A stretch of 64,000 nucleotides of DNA from the NCBI RefSeq assembly GCF_014356525.2, contig NC_052518.1, positions 7,148,869 to 7,212,868 of the forward strand, in the 5' to 3' direction. The position numbers and the translations under genes were made by a program. Shown here in pieces: positions 1-9,636 of the stretch. The number at the start of each line of letters is the position of its first letter. Positions within the stretch are counted from its first letter, which is position 1. This DNA is from Nilaparvata lugens (lineage: Eukaryota > Arthropoda > Insecta > Hemiptera > Delphacidae). The notes under the pieces are model-generated. The model had not been told where the DNA came from and made no database searches. It saw only the letters and a program-made list of their open reading frames with translations.

Positions 1-740
1 GTTACTTTTTCTCGTATTTTATTGAGTGATAATGGGAGATGATTTCTGATTCCATATTTGGATTCAACCTTTTGAAGTTTGAAACTTTCAAAGCTGGAAT
101 TTTTTTTTAAACTAGAACTTTTAGGGCCGGTTTCCGAGCTCAGGATTTAGCTAAGTCCCAGACTCTAAACAGCAATAGTCAGAAAATTGGCTTTCCAAAA
201 GGTCAGCTTTTATAATAGAAGTCTTAGTTTTTATTTTCTCATTTCTATAATTGGAAACGTTTTTCCTTGACGGAATTAGACATTCCTGAATAATTCAAAA
301 TAGCTGAAACTTTACACTATTTTCTCTTTATTTTATTTTGTGTTCAATTTTCTAGTTTTTCGAGATTTAATTCAAACGTGACTATGACAATGACTGCGAC
401 TACGCCCCGTCTTGGAAAACCAAATTTCTGACTCCAGCTGTTTAAAGTCTTGGACTCAGCTAAATCCCGAGCTCGGAAACCGGCCCCTAATGTTTTAAAA
501 TGTTCATGTTTGAACTTTTCAAGAGTGTTTAAAAGCTTCTAAAAACCTTTACCTGTGAGGCAGAAGTATTATTATCTTAGTAGGTACATTTTTACTAAAC
601 ATAACTTTATGATAATGTAAAAGCTATATTAAAAACTGCTGTAACTCCCTTGTTTTTGGGTATTTTCGAAAATGGGACTTACGCTTTAAAAAATTTGGGG
701 TCGCTGAATCCAAATCCGAATACTTTGAGAAAAGTAATGA
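1..740. repeat. Dispersed repeat, split by a MITE
   Basis: The segments 1-120 and 490-740 together resemble one continuous stretch at about 19060-19385. Shared landmarks are GATTTCATATTTGGATTCA-like text, GTTTTAAAA..TTCATGTTT, AGCTATATTAAAAAC and GGTATTTTCGAAAAT. The second copy lacks the MITE found here, so the insertion postdates the repeat. The other copy lies inside a 3.7-kb TIR element, so this may be the right part of another member cut by the window edge. No coding potential is visible. Confidence 0.7.
122..489. mobile_element. TA-flanked MITE with about 50-bp TIRs
   Basis: The ends are inverted repeats of about 50 bp: left GGGCCGGTTTCCGAGCTCAG from 124, right the complement ending at 487, with few mismatches over 124-173 and 437-487. 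Both sides carry TA (122-123 and 488-489), the target duplication typical of Tc1/mariner-type elements. The interior is about 260 bp of AT-rich noncoding DNA, so this is a non-autonomous element. The paralogous sequence near 19155 has a single TA at the matching point, which supports both boundaries. Confidence 0.85.
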
Positions 741-1094
741 GTCATACTCTGAGCAAACGCGTCTGAAATTTGAGATCCCCTTGTGAAAGCCTTCGAGCTG
801 CGAAATATGAAATGATCTGAATTATGATCTTCAGGAGACGGGATTCTGCCGTGTGAAACTAGCCTAAGAAAAACACGACGGCCTTGTTCACTCCCCCCAC
901 CATGACTTCTCAGTAGCTTGACCCTAACATTTACATGATCCTAGAAAGTAGTCTACACCTATGTTCACAGAATAATTCAGAATAATGTATCCTATTTGAA
1001 AGAGTGGATGCATGCAAAAAAAAACAACTTTCAAAGATCCATGTTCATCAAGCCTTCTGTTAACTGCAAGAGATATTCTGTATCTTTGTGAGTA
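741..1094. other. No feature recognised
   Basis: AT-rich sequence with a short C-run near 893. I see no gene, tail or inverted repeat here. Confidence 0.5.
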
Positions 1095-1527
1095 TCTTTG
1101 GGAGGCTCCTTTTCCTCTTATATTATCTTTGAAATGCAACATTTTGAAAAACTTCGTATATATGTCGACGCGCAATTTAAAAAGGAACATACCTGTTAAA
1201 TTTCATGGAAATATATTGCCGTATATCGCTGTGAATGCGCAACATATAAACATAAAGAGAAATGCACAGCCGTCGACATGAATCTTAGACCTCACTTCGC
1301 TCGGTCAATTATATACAGTGATGTCGGAGTAATGAGGGATTCCTTCTCTTTTCATATTATCCTTAAAATGCAAAATTTGAAAAAAACCTTGTGTATTAAT
1401 ACATCGACGCGCAGTTGAAAAAGGAATATTTCTGCCAAATCTCATAGAATTCTATCAACGCGTTACATACATACATACAGACAGACAGACAGACAAAAGA
1501 AAATCTGAGTTAAAACATAGACCTCTG
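1095..1527. repeat. Two diverged copies of a repeat with an ACAT/ACAG tail
   Basis: About 1095-1315 and 1325-1527 are diverged copies of one unit. Both contain TTTTCNTCTTATATTATC-like text, a TCGACGCGCA motif, AAAAAGGAA, and end near TAGACCTC. The second copy carries a microsatellite of ACAT then ACAG at 1462-1496; in the first this part has decayed to AACATATAAACATAAA. The first copy ends in TCACTTCGCTCGGTCAAT. Such tails occur on SINE and RTE-like elements, but the class is not settled here. The second copy abuts the broken end of the LINE that follows. Confidence 0.6.
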
Positions 1528-3583
1528 CCCAACATAATATACCTCCACCAATAACATCACTCAAATCATTCAAAAATAGTGTGAATAGCAACGGGGAGAA
1601 TACGCATCCCTGTTTTAATCCATTTCTGGTTTCAAAGTATTCTGTTAAGTTACCCTCCACGCCATGCCATACAGGAGACTTCGTATTTCTATATAGACTC
1701 CTCAACATCGCAATAAATTTAGTCGACACTCCCAATTCACTCAGTTTAAAAAATAAAGCCTCTCTGTCCACACTATCGTAGCCCAAAAAGAAACAGTACA
1801 ACTTCTTTGTAGGTCTATTCAACGTTTTCATTACTATATTGAATAGAACAAAAATATTATCAGTAGCCGAATAACCTCTCCGAAAGCCACACTGATTCTC
1901 TTTAATAATCTTTTCTCTTTCCTCCCACAACTGCAACCTTCTCAGTAAAATAAATGAAAATACTTTAGCGACAGCATTTATAAAAGATATGGCTCTATAA
2001 TTATTCACTTCATTGGTATCACCTTTTTTATGCAATGGAAATATAATTGAACGTGGAAACCCTGTTGGTATCTGTCCACCTCTGACGATGGCATTGGAAA
2101 AAGTCAAAATAATCTCTTTGTAATTTTTTGACGCATTCTTGTAAAACTCAGCAGGAACTCTGTTATCACCTGGAGCCTTATTGTTGCGCATTGTCTTGAA
2201 GGCACTTTCCAATTCATTCATATCTATGTCTTTGTCAAGAGTTTGATCTTCAACATTCCTCGCCGCATAATATGTGACTACCCCGCAAACTGATCAAAAC
2301 ACTCGTCTGAAGTGTTCAACCCAATCCTCAGCACTCACAGTTCCCGAAATCTTGAACTCTCTACACTTGAATTTCTTTATCAGAGCCCACAAATCACTGG
2401 AATCCTTGACTCTTCTGAATTGTTCTTTTATATCGCTGTAATACGCTTGCCTTTTACTCTTACATAGCAGTTTGTATTCCTTTACTACCTTCATATAATT
2501 TTCTCTCACCTGCTCCGAATTTGATTTTCTAAACACATTCAATAGGCTGAACACTCGCTTTCTCATAACCGCACACTCTTTGTCGAACCACTTTTCTCTC
2601 CATCCTTCTCTCTTTCTATCAGGTTGGGGCACATAATTTGCAGCTCTATATACAAGATTATTTAATACTTCATAAGTCTCTTCACTACTCTCGGGAAGAC
2701 CATTTATTTCTCTACAAGCATTGGTGAGTTTAGATATATATTCATTCTTCCTCGCTTCCTTCCATTTCAACTTCGGTAAGAGTGGTAAAATTGTGCTCTC
2801 TCTTTCTAGAGTATCAACCGTGATTAGCGTAGCTTCAATTGGGAAATGGTCAGATAAAAATTCTGGCACAATAGAAAATTTTCCAACTATTTGCGCTAAT
2901 TCGACAGCCATGCAACATAGATCTATTACGGAAGCCCCTCTGCCTATAAAAGTAAAGTCTCCCCACCTATCTCCACTTATCCTTCTATTCATAATGATGA
3001 AATTAAAAACCTCACAGAACTCCAATATTTTCTTACCTTTCATATTAATCACCTCATCCTTTGACTCTTGCTTATTACTCAGTGCATTTCCCAATTCTAT
3101 TACATCTGTTAATTCCGACATGTCCTGTCCATTTCCTATTCTACCGTTAAAATCTCCAATTAAAATCATATTATTTCTATTATGCTCTTGCACTATCATA
3201 AACTCCCATAATGTATTGAATTCTCTCTCCCATTCCATGTCTCCTCCACCACTCAGGTAAATTGGAACTATATAATATTCATCCCGTTGTCCTGCATTCA
3301 TGTGAATAACTTTCCTCTCAAGCGCATCGATTACCTTACAAAAACTCTCTATTCTTTTACTAATTTCTATTAACTTTCCTCCCTTTGCTCTACCTCAGTT
3401 TGATTCTCCAACTGCGAATTCCCAGTATAAATTGTAATCTGGAAAACAGTTTTCAAAATACAATTGCTTTCCTCTTTCAACAAACGTCTCCAATAGTACA
3501 AAAACATCATAATTACAAATAAAATTATATACTTGAACAATCTTACCACTTAATCCAGCCACATTGTACGCTACTATACTCAA
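1528..3583 (-). pseudogene. LINE ORF2 remnant (endonuclease-reverse transcriptase)
   Basis: One minus-strand frame runs from 3583 to about 1528 and is broken only by TGA at 3395-3397 and TGA at 2294-2296. The N-terminal part is an APE-type endonuclease: start with YNVAGL, ILIGDFNGRIG, GASVIDL and SDHFPIE. The C-terminal part is reverse transcriptase: NKAPGDNRVPAEFY, NYRAIS, NQCGFRRG and the motif-B block GLKQGCVFSPLL. Motif A is damaged: it reads FFLGYDSVDR where the family has F-D-x-x-x-A-F-D, so the catalytic Asp is missing. The protein ends before the YADD box, where the frame runs into the ACAG-tailed repeat. The 3' end is therefore lost, unlike the usual 5' truncation. The copy cannot be active. 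I do not assign a clade beyond an APE-type, two-ORF LINE. Confidence 0.88.
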
Positions 3584-3616
3584 CTGTCCCTTCTCACACG
3601 GACTGACGGCGTTATC

Positions 3617-4431
3617 TCAGCGGTTGCGGTCTTCGTCCTCGCCGCCTCGCTCCTCCTCATCACACATGCTCCCGCTCACGGCCCGCATCACACTCTCATC
3701 GAACATGCTCCCGATCTTCTGCAGCCCATCCTCTCCCTCCGAGACCAGTCCATTCTCCTCATCCAGCGTGAAAACCCGACTATTCACGATTAAACGATCC
3801 ACTTCAACCGATACTCTCCTCTCACTCCCGGAACTTGTTTCTTCAACTCGCCAAGCACCCGGAAAAGCTTTGATCGTCGTTTTCTTGTGTCGAAAGCAAA
3901 GTCTTTATGAATCACAAACTGTGTACCCTTCAGCTTCCTACTGTTTCTCGTGATGAAATGGATGTCCTGATCGTCCGGAAAATGCGCAATGATTGGCCCG
4001 TTATCTATTTTCTTGCCCAATGCATGTGCTCGATTAACCCAGGTACCTGCTCGTGCCCCCAAATGACTCACACAAAAGTCTTTGACAGTTCTCACGTAAT
4101 CCACTGTTGCACATTCATATTTCAGCCCGCGAAAAAGTATATTGTTCCTTCTCGATCTATTTTCAAAATTTTCCATCTTCCTGATTATGAGATTATTCTG
4201 AATTTTTTGAGCAACAATTTGATTTCTTAACTGTTAATTCTCGACAGAGAGTTTATTCACTTTTTCAATTAGACCATTTAAATCCACCTTTGTAGCTAGC
4301 AGCGCGAGTTTTTCATCCATAGCCTTACTAAACCGCTTTTCAAAACGGTCAAATAGTGATTCAATAAAGTCTGAGTTCACATTACCGGAAGCTTTAACAC
4401 TTGGGTCTGGAGCACGCTTTTTCTGTTCCAT
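3617..4431 (-). pseudogene. LINE ORF1 remnant (coiled coil plus RNA-binding-like)
   Basis: This lies just 5' of ORF2 of the same LINE. From ATG at 4431 a 65-residue, charged, heptad-like N-terminus ends at TAA 4234-4236. The same frame continues to 3790 and carries RRNNILFRGLK, PIIAHF and KLKGTQFVIHKDF, the pattern of L1-type ORF1 (transposase_22-like) RNA-binding domains. Near 3795 the frame shifts and an acidic, charged C-terminus continues to 3617. So ORF1 has one in-frame stop and one frameshift. Family features are known; RNA binding by this copy is inferred only by similarity. Confidence 0.72.
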
Positions 4432-5085
4432 CTCTTCGAGCTCAGGCGAACTTTTAGCACGAGGACTCTTCTTAGCACTATCGTCCGGTGAAAAGTATTG
4501 TTAGATACTGTTCTTATTCATTCAGCTTCGAATATTTCGATTCACTTGAAAACAATTTCACAAATAAATAACAAATTGATAATTCAATTTATTACGAAAG
4601 AACGTTTTAGGTTAAACATGCACTAAATGAACCGATTAAGCACGACCCGTCCGGAAACTTGAGATAAGAGAGCAAAACAATTCTGCGACCGCTCCGTTCA
4701 ACAGCTCACTATCAACTCCTAATTTGAGAACATACGATTTGAAATCGAAAAGTTGTCAGTTGTAATTGGGGAATGATTTTAAAAAACCAATACTTTTATT
4801 TTCCATAACTGTACTCATAAAAAATAATATGATAATATATTTTATATTCAAATGAAACGTTTAGTTTTTAAATAAAAAAATATTTTTGAGCCCCAAAATT
4901 CATTGGAGAGTTACCGAATTGCTTGATCAAGAGATTCAATTGATTGATGATAAAGTTCAATTGCGCCGTGAACATAGAGAATTTGATCTTCATCAAGTTC
5001 AAATGTTTGGAGACAAAAGTCGTGTTGCCAATACATACATAGAAATGATTCTCATTAATCATTCGTGAACAGTACAGGGGAAATA
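4432..5085. other. LINE 5' flank and unassigned sequence
   Basis: 4432-4745 is probably the 5' untranslated part of the minus-strand LINE, being more GC-rich than what follows, but I cannot place its end. 4746-5085 is AT-rich with no supported gene; a 60-codon open frame at 4886-5068 shows no motif and I do not call it. Confidence 0.4.
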
Positions 5086-5513
5086 ATTGAGGAGTTGGGT
5101 GGAAAAACGACCTGAGTCAAAAAATCAAGTTTTGTGTAAATTGAGTTTGAAATATTTAGTACACATCTTCATTATTTCATCAGAATGCAATATTCTTGCA
5201 AGTATTTGAACTTTATTGATCTTTTTATACTATTTTCAATGCTATTATTCATAATTAGCCAGTAATTCAAGGCTAACTGATAATAATTGATATAAGGTGT
5301 GTTGTCTCAGGTCGTTTTTCCATAACCCTGGTTGTTACATGTTCAGAGGTTCAATAAAATGATGAAAAACCCGTATCAAGAGTAGTGATAATGATAATAT
5401 ATTGCTCATGATATTGGATAATTAATAAGTAGGTAATAAAGATCTAAAAAATGTCATTTAGAAGTGAACAATTGAAGATGATATTTTCTTCTTGAACACG
5501 TTTCTTCCCATAA

Positions 5514-5822
5514 TCAAGACTCTGGAATGTTACATGGTACTGTTCTGATTTTCGGGAAATTCATACACCCAATGCTTTCAGCATCGGATTCTTCTTCAGG
5601 AGCGTCTTCTTCATTATTTTCATCATCTAGAGGATAATTGGTTCCCTTGGATGTATTAATGATCTTCTTATACCATTCATTTGGTAGAGAGTTAGTTGGG
5701 AGGATATTTTTAATATTCTTTCCGAAGAATGGACATTGATATGTCCAAAGCTCCGCCAATTTATGTAGATGCATTACAATATAATCTTGTATAGTTATTC
5801 CAAATTGCTTTTTCCATATCAT
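5514..5822 (-). CDS. Unknown 102-residue ORF, possibly a repeat-borne gene fragment
   Basis: The ORF begins at ATG 5822. It reads as plausible protein: an aromatic and Cys-rich middle (ELWTYQCPFFGKNIKNIL) followed by an acidic stretch (DDENNEEDAPEEESDAE), and ends NIPES. A diverged plus-strand copy of its first half lies at about 58757-58893, where it carries an early stop and a truncation. Two copies of one coding-like fragment 53 kb apart suggest a transposon-borne gene or a duplicated exon. It lies between inverted repeats (5086 and 6232). I do not recognise the family. The start is only the first ATG, and an upstream exon is possible. Confidence 0.35.
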   Translation of the reverse strand: MIWKKQFGITIQDYIVMHLHKLAELWTYQCPFFGKNIKNILPTNSLPNEWYKKIINTSKGTNYPLDDENNEEDAPEEESDAESIGCMNFPKIRTVPCNIPES

Positions 5823-5960
5823 ATACAGTTCAATAATTATTTTCTTAGTCTATATTATGTAAATTCATCTATAATTTTGCTGTATTGTAAGCTATTGTAT
5901 ATGAGTGTATAAGCCAGTATATACTGTAATCTACATAAGTACAAGTAATCTACAAAGTAC

Positions 5961-5984
5961 TCAATCAATCAATCAATCAATCAG
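5961..5984. repeat. (AATC)n microsatellite
   Basis: Five to six tandem CAAT/AATC units in an otherwise AT-rich stretch. It may mark the tail of a retroelement, but no element body was recognised beside it. Confidence 0.7.
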
Positions 5985-6391
5985 CTTCTTCTTTTGTAAG
6001 AAAACAAAATAAGGATTTCACTGGCTGCTGGCTCACAGCTTGTCAGCTGAATAATTTCAGGTTTGCCACACAAACAAAAAATTTTCACAACTCAATCATT
6101 TTTCAAGATACAACAACATTTTATGTACCAATCTGTTCAGAATTTAATGGCGGATAGAATGAAGCGTGTTGCGGAAAAACGACACGAGTGGCCTCGGGTC
6201 GTTTTTCTACCCAGCTCCTCAATTTCACAATTGAAAATAATAATTTCACACATACAAAGCCTATGGAATACTGTGTACGTAGTACAGTATCCTTTCCTGC
6301 TCAAATCAAACCTGTAGGCTACAGAAGAGTCACGACATGTCAATTGGAAAATTTTCTCATTTTCAAATGTCTGCTCATGATATGATATCTT

Positions 6392-6580
6392 CTCATTTAC
6401 ATTTGACGATTTCTCAAATACAATTCACTACTCTCAATTACATGTGTGATGACTTCCTAAATACAATTGACTATTCTCATTTAGGCTACATCTGACATTC
6501 TCTCAATTACAAGTGACTATTCTCAAATACAATTGATACTTTCTCAAATTAACTTTTTACTTTCTCAAATAAAATTGGAA
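6392..6580. repeat. Degenerate 21-bp tandem repeat, nine units
   Basis: CTCAAATACAATTGACTATT-like units start at 6392, 6413, 6433, 6456, 6476, 6502, 6522, 6543 and 6564. Spacing is 20-26 bp, mostly 20-21. Units vary in the middle but keep CTCAAWT. The array ends just before a poly-T tract at about 6599. It is a minisatellite. With no conserved direct repeat and no spacers it is not a CRISPR array. Confidence 0.75.
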
Positions 6581-7716
6581 AAGGTGTTGTGACTACTATT
6601 TTTTTTTTTTTTGAGCAGGGTATGATTACTAAATCTTTTCTCCGGAACAACGTCTTTTCACAAAAAGTGAGCATGCCGTACACAAGTAAAATATTCAATC
6701 CAAGGTTTACAAGAGAGTTTTTGCAAGGATTGACAGACACAGAAGAAAATGTCAATATGGAGAGAAACTAAGAGACAAATTTCATTTTATCATAGGCTAT
6801 CCTGATCTTGAGATACAATGTTAGGTTAGCAAAGTTTGAGGCATCCGCTTCTCTAAAACAGTAAGTGAATTCTCAGTGAAGCCTGTTCAAGAATATAAAC
6901 TTACTGACGTGCTATTCTTGAATCTTAACAAGCCTCCCATTCGCATCATTCTAGCAATAACCCAAATTCAATGCGGAAAATTCTCGGGAAATTGTGTTAC
7001 CAAGTCACCATTGATTGTGATGAACCTAATTTGGCGTTGAATTGTAGAGGATTTTATTCTCTTGGAAACAGTTCTGGATTTTTTCACTATGAAAGGTTTT
7101 TGAGTTATATGGAGAAAAAAACAGGTATTTTTAACACTGTAAGGTTAGCAGAGGGTATTTTTTTGTGAAGAATCATTTTCAGACTATTTGTACCAAATAA
7201 CTAAAAAATCAGTACCACAATACATTCTGGCAGCATGTTTCCTCGCTCCCTTCTCATGTCTCAAGTGAATGAACAGAAAAATAAACTATGAATTCGCTAA
7301 GCTGTGACTCAATGAGTCTGAACGAAAAAGGAGATAAGTTGCTGATTCATAAATTCACGGCAAGCCCCATAGCAAACCAGTTACTTCGAACAGTGAAGGA
7401 GACAATGGAGATATGCAGGGATATGCAAGTACCCCGCATTGTATGCTCAATCCGTAAATGAGTTTTGTGTAAGTGTGTATTAGCGATCGTAGCACAACGT
7501 GGTGGCAATTTTGGAAACTGGAGTGTATCCCAATTAGGTGGAGTACTAACAAAATGGGGAGATTTTTTTTTATTACGTTTTTACATGGTTTTAAGCATGT
7601 AGAAGTGATTTTTACTAAAATTGAGCAGTGACACTACGGGGTCTCCCCTTAGTGTACACACCTCCCCTTAATGTGCTGTGTATACTTGATTGTCTCCCCG
7701 TATTATACCTTGTTCC
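6581..7716. other. No feature recognised
   Basis: Contains a T12 tract at about 6599-6612 and several 60-68-codon open frames (for example 6971-7168) with no motif, no homologous copy in the window and no splice context that I trust. 7640-7705 has three CTCCCC-containing short repeats. Confidence 0.4.
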
Positions 7717-7731
7717 AACACACACACACAC

Positions 7732-7762
<31 letters not shown>

Positions 7763-7778
7763 CACACACACACACACA

Positions 7779-7848
<70 letters not shown>

Positions 7849-7850
7849 AC
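7717..7850. repeat. (CA)n microsatellite
   Basis: About 134 bp of nearly pure CA with a few single-base interruptions (CAACAC, ACCACA). Long open frames over it on both strands are artefacts of the repeat. Confidence 0.95.
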
Positions 7851-8089
7851 TTTTATGCACTATTAAATGAACTATTGATTGTGTGCAATAACACATGCAA
7901 TTAATAACTAAAATAACATAGTATTGTCTTTCGAACTTTCTCTGCTTTGAACTCGGGCTGTCCCGTTGCCAGTATGTCTTGAAGGAGATTAACTCTTGAT
8001 GTTAGCATTTTTGATACATCAACCCCATCAGCCATTAGCCGTTTTCAGACCGATATCTCGCGGTTTGTTACTGTATGAGGTCTTCTAAA

Positions 8090-9636
8090 GAAGAGTGTAC
8101 AGAACAGGGGCGATTACTGGAGGACATCACCATACTAGCAAAGAGCCAGATTGTAACTCAGGCAAGGACAACAGAGGAAGTTCCTGGAGAGGTAAATGCA
8201 ATTTTAGAACCTGAAGTTCCTGAAGAATAGCTTGGTCATGATGTCCTAGTGGCCAGAACTCTACTTATCACCTGCTCAGCATTCCCTGTTTGCCTGATGA
8301 GTTTCCTTGGCCTTTGTGCATATTACCGGCGATTTGTGGTGGGCTTCTCTGGGATAGCCAGGCCATTAACAAATTTGACAGAGGAGAAGCACAGTTTTGT
8401 CTGGGATAAAGACTGTCAGCAGACATTTGACACTCTTAAGGATGCACTCAGCCAAACACCTATACTTGTTTATCCTAAATTGGAAGGCAAGTTCATTCTG
8501 GATACTGATGCCAGTAACACAGCAATTGGTGAATACTCTCACAGGAACAAGATGGGGAAGAAAAGGTCATTCGATATTTTAGTAAAGTGTTGTCAAAACC
8601 AGAGCACAACTACTGTGTCACCAGAAAAGAACTGTCAGCAGTAGTGAAATCAATTAGCTACTTCCATAAGTACCTACATGGACGTCACTTCCTGCTAAGG
8701 ACAGATCATGCATCCTTGACATGACTTCTACGGTTCAAATCTCCTGAAGGACAAGTTGCCAGATGGATCAAACACCTGCAAGAATATGACTTCAATTCTG
8801 TTCACCGAGCTGGAAAAAGTCCTCAAAATGCTGATGCTCTCTCCCGGAGACCCTGTGACAAGGACTGCAAGCACTGCTCACGCCAGGAGGGAAAGGAAGC
8901 ATATGTGAACAGAACAACTGTAGCTACAGATTACTGGGGGGAGATGAAATTCTGAAGGATCAGCAGGAAGATCCCGATCTGAAGCACTTGTGGTCTTGGA
9001 AACGTTCTACCCAAGGAAGACCCAGTTGGCAAAAAGTAGCTCCATTGTCATCACATGTTGAAACCCTCTAAGCAAAATGGGATTCGATTGTGGAAGATGG
9101 GTTTAAGGGTGGATGAGGGTGATGGAAAATGCTGCAGGTGATCAGAGACGACTATAAGTCATTGTCCAAAGAAAGAGAATTCCAAAAGTATTGAGACAGT
9201 TGCTTTGATGGCATTTTGGAGTGTACAAGACCCTGGAAAAGGTACGAGAGTGGTTCTACTGGCCAAATTCAAAAGAGTATGTCAAGAATTGATGCTGAAA
9301 TTGTACAGTATGAGCATCTGCCAATGGACCAATGCCAAAGAAGAGAGCCCCTTTGCAGAAATACAATGTTGGAGCTCCATTTGAGCGGATAGCCATTTAC
9401 ATTGCTGAACCATTTCCAATTACCGATGATGGAAACAAATACATCCTGGTTGCAATGGATTACTCAAGCAAGTGGGTAGAAGCCTATTCCCTGCTAAATT
9501 AGAAGGTATTCACTGTGGCAGATTTATTGGTGAAAGAGTTCTTCAGTCGTTTCGGTATTCCATTGGAGTAACATTCAGACCAAGGGAGAAACTTCGAATC
9601 TGCAGTGTTCTTTTGAATGTGTGAAGTAATGGGCAT
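8090..9636 (+). pseudogene. Ty3/gypsy pol remnant, first part (RNase H and integrase)
   Basis: The plus-strand pol of a Ty3/gypsy LTR retrotransposon, heavily decayed. About 8230-8300 looks like the pre-RT region (VLVARTLL). It then jumps directly to the RT connection (FLGLCAYYRRFV, about 8299), so the protease/RT palm including YVDD is deleted. RNase H follows: LDTDAS, RKELSAVV and LRTDHASL keep the acidic residues, but there is a frameshift near 8535 and a TGA at 8722-8724 where Trp is expected. The zinc-binding integrase region (EKVREWFYWP) and integrase core follow with several stops. The first core Asp is replaced (IAIYIAEPFP) while HSDQG is kept. The sequence stops at an insertion after 9636 and resumes in frame at 11917. 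Confidence 0.88.

Larger units (their letters stand above)
5086..6232. repeat. Segment with inverted ends around GGAAAAACGACC
   Basis: The left end, AATTGAGGAGTTGGGTGGAA from 5086, is matched in inverted orientation by the right end near 6196-6232, about 35 bp in all. The core GGAAAAACGACCTGAG also occurs inverted at about 5309-5324, and twice in opposite orientation near 6173-6216. The arrangement resembles a TIR element, possibly with internal hairpins, that encloses the ORF at 5514-5822. No target duplication was confirmed. Confidence 0.45.

Noticed and set aside
6392..6580. Regular repeats considered as a CRISPR array
   Set aside because: No conserved repeat with unique spacers of constant length, and the surrounding DNA is eukaryotic.
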